From assembly GCA_001414485.1 (NCBI GenBank), contig LLEY01000248.1, forward strand, positions 1 through 64,000: a DNA stretch of 64,000 bases. Reading direction: 5' to 3'. A program made the translations under genes and the position numbers. The notes under the pieces were generated by a model that saw only the letters and a program-made list of their open reading frames with translations, was not told the origin of the DNA and ran no database searches. Each line of letters begins with the position of its first letter. Position 1 is the stretch's first letter. This document shows, piece after piece, positions 44,990 through 55,277 of this stretch. Origin of the DNA: Calycina herbarum. Lineage: Eukaryota > Ascomycota > Leotiomycetes > Helotiales > Pezizellaceae.

Positions 44990-45590
44990 TTGTTTTTTGA
45001 TATGATACCCCTCCTATTCTTCTTTTTTGGCGCTGTTGTGGTGGTGTTCTCTCGTTCATACTTTTTGGGGGGTCTAAATGCATGGATTGGGGATGGTGGG
45101 GAGAGAAATGTTTATGTATTGTCCAACCCTCAAGGGAGGTTTTCCGCATTAAACCCAAGTGTCTTAGGTACAAATCTCCTGGGTAGTGGTACGCATTATG
45201 CTATAGGCAAGCAAAGTATCGTGTCTAAAAGCTCTCTAGCCATTCCCATGCCACGTCCTCTCCAGTTGTCAAAAACCTTGGACCATGTTGCTGTTGTCGT
45301 GGACTAGGACACTACCCACCCGCAATTTGTTTCCCCCAACATGAATTCATGCCGAGGGCGAGGTAAAGTGGGTTTTACCCTAGATGTGGTCAGGGTCGTG
45401 CCTTCCCTTATTGCTCTTGTCATAGTCGTTGTACCTTACCTACCTACCCCAGGTCAACTTAAGAGGAAGGAACGACCTCTGAATACTCGACCTTGCACTT
45501 CAATTGGTGACATCAAATTTTCTACCTTAACCTGAAATTACTGTAGTGAATTTAGAAAAGAGTTCTCGATGTCGTCCGAATTACAGGTAA

Positions 45591-45636
45591 ATAACAAAAT
45601 TACACCACGAGGTCTTGGAAAATTAAGTTAATTGCA
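45591..45636 (+). repeat. Direct repeat, copy 1
   Basis: 46 nt (ATAACAAAATTAC...TTAATTGCA), about 80 percent identical to 46313-46358. Confidence 0.55.
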
Positions 45637-46120
45637 GGAGGCTCAGAATGGGTACGATTATTTGGGTCACGAATAGATTCTTCTACCTACCTAACCCATC
45701 CCAGCTTCTTAATTTCAATAATAATAATTGTTTTAGCTAATTTGCTGAATTAATTCTGTTCAGATCTACGCTGGACGAGAATAGTATAGGGGCGTCTGAT
45801 CTGATCGTAAACCAAGGTGAAAGAAAATTAAAACAAAATATGAAATAAACTGTACTAGGTTCTTCCAAAAATAGAGATTCCTGATGCAAATTCTTGGAAC
45901 TTTTGGGAAAGTGGTTGTACGGTACTTGTATGTTGGATGTATTGAAAACGGCCTCAAACCAGCCTCTTTTGCCCGAGCGTTTTTGGAGGCCAGTTTGGAG
46001 CGCGATGTGCAACGAATTATGCAACTAGGCTACCTAATTAGGAATAGTGCCTCACGTGAGGCTCCTATTTTTGGATCTAGTGGGGTTGTGGTAAGATTTG
46101 TGCTAGCCCCCTCATTTTGA

Positions 46121-46158
46121 AAGGTCGTTCCTTCAGTTTAACAGGAAGGAGCGACTTT
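46121..46158. repeat. Short hairpin
   Basis: AAGGTCGTTCCTTC (46121-46134) against GAAGGAGCGACTTT (46145-46158), 12 of 14 bases paired. Confidence 0.5.
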
Positions 46159-46312
46159 GACATGGCGCTACTCGAGTACAACGAAGGGAAGCACGACGAT
46201 GGCCACATCCGGAGTACAATTCCCTCGATCTCACCTGGAGCTACCTACCTACCTTAGGTAGCGTTGCCACAGCTTTCTACCAGTTAGAAGGAAACGTCTG
46301 TGGTACAGTTGG

Positions 46313-46358
46313 ATAACAAAATTATTCACGGAGGTCTTGGACAATGGAATTAATTGCA
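46313..46358 (+). repeat. Direct repeat, copy 2
   Basis: Second copy, about 720 bp downstream of copy 1. Both copies are preceded, at a similar distance, by a GGAAGGA[A/G]CGAC motif, so the repeated unit may be near 180 bp and diverged. Confidence 0.55.
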
Positions 46359-46985
46359 ATTTCAATCAAATCCCAAAGCCTTTGTAAGCCTTTTTATTTC
46401 TCTATCCCGTTGGTCTCTCTTCCATACTTATCTTGCTCTCTCTTGCCTTCAGAGAAGAGTTTATGAGAAAAGAGATGGCGGGGAAACCTTGGTGTTACAT
46501 TCCTAAAAGGGTATGAAATTCCCCTTACCCACGCTAGGAAGAACTCTCCCCCAAAAACTTCACTCCTTTTCCCCCTCCCATTTTCCCTTCCCCTTCTTGT
46601 CGAACCGTGTGATTTTTACATCGTATTGTTCTGTTTCCGTGTTCTCGCGTCGATATAGGTGGAGTTCACCCAGACGTCATGACTCTTTGAAATGGGGATT
46701 TTTAGGATTCAAGTTTTATGAGGCTGTCAGACGCCGTGGGGGCTAAGTGCCTTGTTCGCATTATCAGGTACTATTTTCATTTTATCCACGGCAGACAGAC
46801 CGAAATACATTTCAGCTTGTGTATGTCGAGTGACTGCATAATTTTCAAACATGCAATCCTGTTCCTTTGTGCAATCTTTCTTGAGGGCTGAAACATTGTG
46901 CGATCGTTTCTTGAAAATTCATAACTTCATATTCTTACGTTGTAATAGTTGCTTTTCTACACTTTCAAATATCTTTTTTTTTTTC

Positions 46986-48932
46986 ATGGATCCCGTTAGT
47001 CTCACTTTGGCAATAGCCCCAATACTATTCCAAGCCACCAATATCATTACACTTTGTCATAATGTCCATTCGAGATTCAAATCAGCACCCACTTCTGTGG
47101 CATCAATTGTCGTGGACTGCAATTCAATTCACCATTCTCTATCAGAGGTTCAGGGTCTAATGATGCAAGAGATATCATATGTCAAAGCAGCTCGAAGACA
47201 GTTGTTGAGTGATGAGATTGGAAACCTTACACATGGCATCACTGAAGTGCTGGATTGTCTTCAGCCACACGTTGAAACCCTTGCGAACCTTGGAGGAGAG
47301 ACAGATGGAACGTCTCGGAGAAGCAAGTTGGCAGGTCGGTTGAAGTTTATGTGGGCGAAGGGTGAGGTTGAGAGGTTACTCCAGACTTTGAGAGGGCACC
47401 AACAATCTCTTGCTTTGGCGCTACAGGTGCTTCATATGTGAGTTTTATCAATCGAATGCTTCTCTATTGTAGATTTTAACAAAAATTCAGGGAAATGGAC
47501 ATAAACTCGAATCAACTGCTAGTCATGCAAGGAACGGTCATGACAAAGCTCGTGCAAGAAACACAACACAGATTCGACAGCCAAGGGAGCAGAGAACTTT
47601 TACGCCGTATCAGTATCACTAACACCAGCACTATCAACACCCCTACCAACCATAGTAGTATAACGGACACGTCCTTTGAGTTTGATCAGATCACCATTAA
47701 TGCCTCCATTTATCGAAAAGCATTCAGAAAGCAGGTTCAGAAGGTCGTCACAAGACCACAATTTACGACACGAAGCAATGGCAACGCCTCCACCCAAGCG
47801 GTTCGATCCGTCAATGACGATAGTTCATTTTTCAGAGGTGGATTGAGTGAAAATGCACCATCAAGTTCATCCAATGATGGTAGCTCTATTTATGAAGATG
47901 CTGTGGAGATTCAACCACAAGTGCGACTAACTCGGCAACTTCCCAGACCTCCAAAAGCTTCGCAAGAAGAAGTCTGGCCTCGTCGGATATCCATCGAGTT
48001 TGAACATCCGCCACGGGAGGATTCTGAACCACCCAGAGAGTTCGTCGTTTCTCGACCAAGACCAAGATCTTCAATAATCAAGTAAGCTCTCTCCCATTTC
48101 AGAAAAGCATAAGCTGATGTCATTATTTAGAATTGTTTTACTAGGAGATGACCCATGGCTGAAACAAACACTTCTTCGAGCTTACACTGCGATTGAGTGC
48201 CCAGCAAATATTGTTCCTCATTCTTTTGAAGATTTTAGGATGACGGTCTCGTAAGTGTCGGTGGTGTGACAATTTTGCTTCCCAGCTTGTAAACTAGTTT
48301 ATGAAATTTTATTCTTTCAAATTGCTCGAAAAATAGGACCAACTAACAGATTTTATAGAATCGAGGAGAGTGAGGTCTCATTAACCTTGTTCGATACTGC
48401 CGGGCAAGAAGACTGTAATTCTCTCCGACCACTCACGTATTCTCAAACCGACATTTTCTTGATTTGCGTCTCTGTGGACGATGACTCTCACTACGCGAGT
48501 GTTAAGCAAAAGTGGTTTCCGGAATTACATGTTCATTGCCCAGAAGTCCCCGCACTCATTGTTGGAATCCAAAATGATGCGGAAAAGAAATCTTATACCG
48601 GAGAAATTCAAAAAGAGAATAGAAAAAATCCTGGGAATCGTTTGGCAAGGGATGTTGGGGCGTTGTCTTATTTTGAGTGCGACACCATCACACGAGTAGG
48701 CGTTAAGGACGTCTTTGATGAGGTTAATTATACCACCCACAACCCCCGGTTTTGAGATACAACATCAAGGCTGACACTATGCATTTTGAAGGCTATTCTT
48801 GTAGCTGCAAGACTGCGATCATCTAACGACAAGGCAAAGCCAGCGCGGTGGTCGCAAAACCCGATCAGGCGTCTGATTCCATTACCTAAGATTGAGGATT
48901 CGATTGAGCTTGACGAACTTTACGATGAATAA
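46986..48932 (+). CDS. HeLo-like STAND N-terminal domain fused to a degenerate Cdc42/Rho GTPase
   Basis: Five exons (46986-47437, 47491-48081, 48131-48250, 48359-48722, 48792-48932) give 555 aa. Residues 1-150 are the fungal N-terminal domain of STAND proteins (MDPVSLTLAIAPILFQATN, with the later helix LLQTLRGHQQSLALALQVL). A Ser/Asn-rich linker with Pro/Arg-rich ends covers 160-345. Residues 348-535 align with Cdc42: P-loop GDDPWLKQT (353-361; the usual GKT is lost but Lys359 remains), VPHSFEDF in place of VPTVFDNY (the Mg-binding Thr is lost), DTAGQED intact (400-406), PLTYSQTDIFLIC, WFPELHVHCPEVP, IQND for the NKxD/TQxD box (458-461), YFECDTITR for the ECSA box, and GVKDVFDEAI. There is no CAAX prenylation end (it stops ELYDE). 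GTP binding is doubtful. The last intron uses an AAG acceptor, fixed by VFDE|AI. Function unknown; a death- or incompatibility-type adaptor is inference. Confidence 0.85.
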
Positions 48933-49314
48933 AAAAACAGCCTTAGAGTGGAATTGAATGATTACGTGCAATTAAAGCACGGATTGGATAGAACCATGGG
49001 CTGAGACTTCAATGCTACAAAGACTCGAGCGGCGGAAGACCAATTTTGGTTTCCCATGCCCATGCGGCTCTTGCCGCAATTCCACATTAAGTGTGTCGCT
49101 CCTTCCTCATTCCCAAAGTTGTTGCTGGGGAGGGAAGGTCATGATCGCTCTTTCCAATTTTCACAAGGCGCCACAAGCTACGAAATCCGCTTTTCGGATC
49201 CTCCAGCGGAATTCTTCTCGGAAACTTGCAAGACATTGCCTTATCTTGTCTTTCTCCAAGTATGAATAGCAATCTCCGGAGTTTTGGAAATACCATCGTT
49301 TAGAACACAAAACA

Positions 49315-50417
49315 ATGCGAGGCCCAGAACCCAAACGCTGTCTGCGAGAGCAAGACAAGTGCGTGTTTTCTTGTACTCAAACACATTATTTGAGAAATTG
49401 CGCATTTTAACAAATACTAGGTGGTCTGATTTATTCAATCCGTTCTTCGCTCGATGCGACGATTTCTGGAAAGAATTCGAAAAGGATCCGCAACTCCTCG
49501 AAGCTTACGAAATTTGTCATCGATTGACAGACACTTGGACGCCTCATACCATAGACCATGCCGCGACCTACTATCAGCGCAAACTTGGTCGTGACTTCGA
49601 GAATCTCGACCGCAACGGGGAGCGAAACATGATGTTTCCTGGGGCGCCTAGGACCATGTCTGATCCGGCAGGTCCGCAAAGAAGGAGTAGTTTTGGTGAC
49701 CTGAACGGGGGAAACTTTATCACACAACAAAACCAACAGAGGCAACACCAATTTTCTGCGGAGCAATTTATGACAAAGAAACGAGCGAGACGACACAGTG
49801 CGAGTGAAAGCACAGGTACAGTTATTATGAAAAGGTACGTTTGGGGACTCACCGATGAATAGTCTTACTAATTTCCACCTAGAAACCTGAAGGACTACAC
49901 AAGTATCGATTACGAGCAACTATACGAGGACTCTCCCACGGAAAGATCAAGCCGAAAACTCGCGAAGGTCGTAAATGGTGGCATCTCAGAATCAAGAAAA
50001 ATGGTCGTGGCAATTCGTGGAGGAACTTCCAAGCACGATGGAGGATCGGGTTCAAGCTCATATCATGTAGATGAGATGGATTTCGAAGAACCTGCCAACT
50101 GCAATCGAAAGCCTGCCCACCTTGATAGCCCAATCCTCATGGAAAAGACACGCTTTCCCATAGATACAAACTTCGCTTCAACAGCGTCCTCTGACCGAAG
50201 CTTGTTCACCATTGCAGAATCATCACAGAAATCAACACCGCGGCCCAGTTGTCCAGCTCCCGCTACCAAGGCTACCCCACCTACAAAACGTTACAGCGAA
50301 AGTCTCTTGAACAACACAACTTGTTCTCCTCGACTCTGGAAAATCATGCATGGAAAAAAAGGTGAAGATGACGATAAAGAGAATGACGCGGACAACGAAA
50401 AAAGCGAGGGGGCCTAA
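49315..50417 (+). CDS. Unrecognised 330-aa protein next to the HeLo-like/Rho fusion
   Basis: Three exons (49315-49358, 49421-49834, 49883-50417) sum to 330 aa, with TAG acceptors and TACTAAT/TAACAAAT-like branch sites. The N-terminal third looks folded and helical with many aromatic residues (WSDLFNPFFARCDDFWKEF, ICHRLTDTWTPHTIDHAA). The rest is disordered: Gln-rich (QQNQQRQHQ), a basic KKRARRH stretch that could be a nuclear signal, a Ser/Thr/Pro-rich part, and a charged Lys/Asp/Glu end. I recognise no domain. The first exon is short and its ATG is the weakest part of the model; an upstream exon near 49056-49256 is possible. Confidence 0.55.
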
Positions 50418-51306
50418 GGATTTTTGCTGGTGTCAAAGCACGGGAATCCAAAACAATAACACATCATTCTTGCAAGGTTTTGGATACTCGTATGCCTAAT
50501 GCGATTCATACTGCTGCCGTCACCTGTTAGCCAACTTATCAATTGAATTCCTTTGTTAAGCGAACGAACAGTTCTTGTTGGGTTGGTTGCCTGGACTTGG
50601 AGCTGAAATATAACCGTCTATAATTTGGTATTGACCAATCGTGTTACTACTTTAGCAGGGAGTCCAGTAAGTTCAACTATTATTTTATATTGTTCCTGAG
50701 TATCTGGGTTAATCAGGTTGATCAAACGAATTCTGGAATGTCTTAATAGTATAGAGTACATGTTTCCATCTGAGTAAAATTTATTTGATTTGATTATTCT
50801 ACGAAGGGTATATCTAGACAGAATTGGTCAATTATTGGTATATAAAGCATACCAGATTCTATTTCCATGAAACAGGCAACCTACGTGTCAAGTAGCAGAA
50901 ACAAATTTCAGTGCGGCAAGAGGTTGAAGCTCAGCAAAATTTCTTCACAGCAATTGGGTACATAAAAATAACGAGAGTGGTTGATTTTGATTTGTTTTTT
51001 TCTTTAGTATTATTTTTATCCTTCTGCATATCTGTCGATATAATGCTAGGCTGATTATAGCCATCCGGTCTTGTCCTGTGTAACTCCCGAGCCCCATTTT
51101 CCAATCCCGCAATGCGCCAAGCGCTACTCAGTTCCCAATTCGAGGTGTATATTGTACAAGGAGATGTAAGATGAATGCATATATGCAGAAATCTAAAGCT
51201 CTAATGGCGATGAGCAGTATTATAGACTCTTTAAAGAAGGTGTATCGAACATGATAAGGAAACGCTAAATGAACAAGACCAAATGCAAAATAATAGTAAG
51301 GCAAGT
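50418..51306. other. Intergenic stretch between convergent 3' ends
   Basis: About 0.9 kb, AT-rich. No gene or repeat recognised. Confidence 0.5.
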
Positions 51307-52923
51307 CTAAAACTTGAGATCCATCTCATTCAATGAATGGACGTAGCTGTTGAGCATTAGTCTTCTCTTCAAGACACCGTTAAACTCCATTCCTCTCTCT
51401 TCATTGCTGATGTTATGTGCCTGGATAAGCACCAGCAAAACGAAGCCCTCGATGATCATGGTAGGTGTATTGCAGAGCAATTGACCAGTTGTAGACCACT
51501 TCATCGCAGAAGCAATCGCGATGAGGAGACCGACAAATGCAACACCGCCGACAGTTGCCATACGATGACCGAGTCCGTTACCAGTGGCGATAGAGATACG
51601 AGCAGCGAGGGATCGCTTTTCGTGAACGACAGTGGTGGTGGGAACATTGAGAAGGTAAAGAAGCTTCTGGTCGACCTCTCTGATTGAGACGAATTGTTTG
51701 TTGACATCCTCTTCTTCACGGCAGTAGAGATTTCTGAGCACGAAACCGTCGATGAAACCGACGAGACCAGTAAAGGTACCGATGATCAAGAACCAATCAT
51801 CACCATACTCGAGCAAGTGACCGATGGAAATCCAGACGATGAAAACGACGAGTGAAAGCCCAACACCAATCCCGGAGCCCATGATGTCCGCGAAGTAATC
51901 GATTTGGCGTTCAGTCTTGCCACGGTTACGGGGTGCAATCTCGAAGATCGGGTTTGGTTTTTGGTCCTCGGTGAGTTCGCGAAGACGGTGTTCAACTTCG
52001 GCATCGATCTTCAAGGCGTAGTGTAGGCACTTCTCCAATCTGTCTTCTTGTTGTTGCTGGATATTTTGAAGGAAGACAGAGGTGAAAGTAAGAGCCACCG
52101 CGACGGCCGTGTTGATGTACAATTGCCAGGTATCCGAGAAATCGTAACTTTTGCCGATGCCAACCCACACCAAGACACCAGCCCAGTAGAAGACATATGC
52201 GTACAAGGAACCGAGAGTCTTTGCCATGACATGACAGGTCTTTTGCCACACAAATTGGAAGCGAGTTGGACGACCCTGGACCATGTACAGGGTTTCCTGG
52301 ATCTCGTCGTCGATTGTACGACCGTTGAGTGTGAGTTCCTTGGGCTCCTCCTTATGCGTCTCCATCCATTGACAGTCTGGGATTTGGCGAAGTAGACGCT
52401 CGCATGTTTGATTTCGAGACTGGACTTCGGCAAGCGTGGTCATTAAAGCTCGTGCTCCGTTTTGTTGTTGTCGAATGAGGAGGATGTCGGTGATGTAGAC
52501 CTGAATGGAAGAGGCGTTTTGCATGATGATTTGCCAGGTATCGTTCAGTCCGTAGACAAGACCAAGAACAACCCAAAGACCAATTATGCCCATCATGAAG
52601 AAGAAGACGGAGCTAGAACCTGCTGCCCTAGTGATCTTATCAAAGGTATTTGGTTTCTTTGCCGTGGAGAGCTCCTCTTCTAGCGAGATCGTGGTATCGA
52701 TGGTGTAGGTACTGAACCTAGAAGAGGCGTCCGAATCCTTGACGGTTACCTGTGGCGATTTCTCATCGTACAAGTATGCTGGCGGTGGCGGTGAAGGACC
52801 CCGTCCAGCGCGGTCCTTCGATGATGATGTTGATGGTCTGACTTTCTGAGTTTTTGCTGCTGCATATATTGGCCCAACGGCCGGGAATATAGAGAGCTTG
52901 AACTTCTGCCATCCTGACGCCAT
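51307..52923 (-). CDS. FET4: Low-affinity iron permease family protein (Fet4-like)
   Basis: 538 aa in a single exon from ATG 52923. The low-affinity iron permease family moves Fe(II) and other divalent metals at the plasma membrane. Two copies of the family unit are visible: the first around GIIGLWVVLGLVYGLNDTWQ and QVYITDILLIRQQQN; the second around VGIGKSYDFSDTWQLYINT and FTSVFLQNIQQQQEDRLE. These are followed by helices GIGVGLSLVVFIVWISIGHL, IIGTFTGLVGFIDGFVL, TVGGVAFVGLLIAIAS and IEGFVLLVLIQAHN. The YGxxDTWQ motif is seen in both. The N-terminal 95 residues are cytosolic, Ser/Pro-rich. Regulation by iron is likely from the family, though no GATA cluster was checked. It lies near the CDF metal transporter. 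Confidence 0.88.
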   Translation of the reverse strand: MASGWQKFKLSIFPAVGPIYAAAKTQKVRPSTSSSKDRAGRGPSPPPPAYLYDEKSPQVTVKDSDASSRFSTYTIDTTISLEEELSTAKKPNTFDKITRAAGSSSVFFFMMGIIGLWVVLGLVYGLNDTWQIIMQNASSIQVYITDILLIRQQQNGARALMTTLAEVQSRNQTCERLLRQIPDCQWMETHKEEPKELTLNGRTIDDEIQETLYMVQGRPTRFQFVWQKTCHVMAKTLGSLYAYVFYWAGVLVWVGIGKSYDFSDTWQLYINTAVAVALTFTSVFLQNIQQQQEDRLEKCLHYALKIDAEVEHRLRELTEDQKPNPIFEIAPRNRGKTERQIDYFADIMGSGIGVGLSLVVFIVWISIGHLLEYGDDWFLIIGTFTGLVGFIDGFVLRNLYCREEEDVNKQFVSIREVDQKLLYLLNVPTTTVVHEKRSLAARISIATGNGLGHRMATVGGVAFVGLLIAIASAMKWSTTGQLLCNTPTMIIEGFVLLVLIQAHNISNEERGMEFNGVLKRRLMLNSYVHSLNEMDLKF

Positions 52924-55277
52924 TTTGAAAGTATATTAAAAGTAATTACCAGTACTCAACATTGATGGAGATGTACAGAGCCAAGAAAAGAAGTACAGAA
53001 AATCTCAGGCCAAGAAAAATGACAAGAAAAGGGCCAAGAATTAATAGTTGTAGTAAAGAGTAACGGGGTGGAAGTCAGTTGTGGGACAAGTGCCGCTCAT
53101 ATAGATATCTTGGTATGAACTGGGATGGAGTAAATCCTCAATGGCAATCGTAGGCGTGTTTGAGAGATAGGGGACCTATTTTCGTCATCCGCAAGAAGGA
53201 AACCTGTGACCAGTTGAGAACCTGCAAATGAGGAAACAACAGCCGCGTTAGGAAAGAGTAGTAGAGACGACAGCCTTCTTTCTGTAGTCAAGAAACTCAA
53301 AGCTGTGTTCCAAAGTTCAATCGCCAAGGGATATCTGAGCTTCAGAAAGGATTTGGTGAGGTTTGTCCAGCCGATCCGCCCCTAAAGCGAAATCTATTCA
53401 TGCGATGGAGTGGCTATATGGATAATCCTTCGATCCTTTGACCTGATGCCTCAGATGGCTTGGTTGAAAGAGCCTCTGATGGCCTTGACCCACTAGGGTT
53501 CTGTTATTCTTGCCAAAGGGCTAAAATAGAGGTAAAACAAGCCTATGGTCAAAGCCATGGGGTGTTGGAGCTGAGCTGATACGCCACCTCCAGACACGAG
53601 CCACGCAATGGAGTGTGAAGCCGCAAGACGGTATCAGCATTCCCAGGAGCTGCCATTAGAGAACGTCGATTCATGCTGCCAGTGCCCTCTACATGAACCA
53701 GTACACGTGCCGAACTCTGGAGTGAGCCCTCAGTACAAGTAGCAACATTCTAGTAACAGTTAGAGACCAGTCTGTCTGTTGCCAAGATATATTGCAAACA
53801 AGTATCATGAGGAGATTTGTGATGTTTCTGGTGTTGTTGTTAGCAATTCCGAGTCAGTGTTGGGAAATCTTGGTGACCTTTCCTTGAGTCTCTCTAGCTA
53901 AAATAATGCTTGTTATTTTAGACTGGATCTTCGCAGATGGAATGTTTACTTGATGCAAATTCTCATCAATAGCCACACGTCAGTCCGACTCAAATTATCG
54001 AGACTTCGTGGCATATGCAGATCAGACCTGACCACAAAAAGGAAAGTCGGTCGCATCGAAATGTTGTTGGTTGTTAAACGCGTAGCCATGAACTGACGTT
54101 GAATGAAGCATGTTATGAAGTACAGTCATAGCGTGAAAGACTTGGCTAGCCAATGATGAAGCTGTAACTGGCGAGATTCATTTAGCGAACCCCTTCCAAA
54201 CAGCTGAAGTCTGGGGATATCTTGGCATTTTAAGCATTTCAGCATATTAAAAATAATCAGAAACACCACTCGTGGAGAACCAGTGTTATCCAAGCTCGTA
54301 ACATTCTTTGAGCAAATGTTCATAAGATCGACGGTGGCATTGCTTGTGTAAATGCTATGGGATTTTCCTCGGGGGTGCCTTGTCGGACCGCAAGTTGCAT
54401 ATTCGGCACTTGAAAACTTCCTTTCGCATACGCAGATCCCGAATAACAATTTGCTTGAAAATAACTTGAAAAAGCAAGCAGTGAAAGAATGTACAAAATC
54501 TCTCGAGACTGGCGAAAGATAATTTCTGTTGATGCACTACTAGTTAGTATCTGGTAATAGCCTCCAGGCAAAGGAGCTCCTTTGCCCTGATGCGGCAGCA
54601 AGCCACTGGGCTCGTGAATCATGACAGTGCGTAGTATTTGTCAAGCCCCTTCCTTGTTCATGCTGAATTCCAGACCCACTCATAAGATCCAGAAGAACCC
54701 GCTGCATGAAACCCCCAAAGTGGCACCCAATCACTTACTTTCATATCGTCAACCCTTGCTATCATTATTCTCCGCCGCCGCTTTCCATGTCGAAGATCAC
54801 GGGTGCTCGTCCTTTTAAGTGGGACTGTCCGACACGCTTTAAGACATCAGCTTTAGAATCTCTGCCGAAGCTGTCAGGAAGATCTGAAAGGTCCTAGCCC
54901 TATGTGCTACTTCTCTGAAACCATCAAGTTTGGGAAGATAAACAAAGTGCTTTCCTCAGCAAAACTGCCAGAAAAGTGACATGGAAGTATAGATCCCCTC
55001 TTCGGGCTACACGCGTTACACACCGCTATTGCGGGTGAATCCAGGATTGTTGCAGTAGCGTGGTTGGGTATGTGTCCATTCACGGCCTTCTATTGCCACT
55101 TAGTACATTGTGGCAACTATTTTCAGCGTAAAGACATACCTAAATTGACTTGATATTCCCTCGGATTTCCATTCTCCAAATTCTCCCCAATTCCAAACAC
55201 AGAAAATTACGGATTGTGTTTCTCCTTTGCACCTCTTTGCGATTATTTCTCCGGATCGATACACCCTCCCATCCGAT
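52924..55277. other. Long intergenic stretch between two metal-transporter genes
   Basis: 2.35 kb between the Fet4-like gene (minus) and the CDF transporter (plus), starts facing away. No coding frame looks convincing. Confidence 0.5.

Larger units (their letters stand above)
44990..46985. other. Long intergenic stretch with diverged repeats
   Basis: About 2 kb. Contains a direct repeat (45591-45636 and 46313-46358), a 14-bp near-perfect hairpin (46121-46158) with a related sequence near 45470, and several ACCTACCT runs. The part just before the next gene is T-rich. No gene recognised. Confidence 0.5.

Noticed and set aside
49056..49265. Plus-strand frame as first exon of the 330-aa gene
   Set aside because: Its end does not join in frame to the next exon, while a local ATG at 49315 does.
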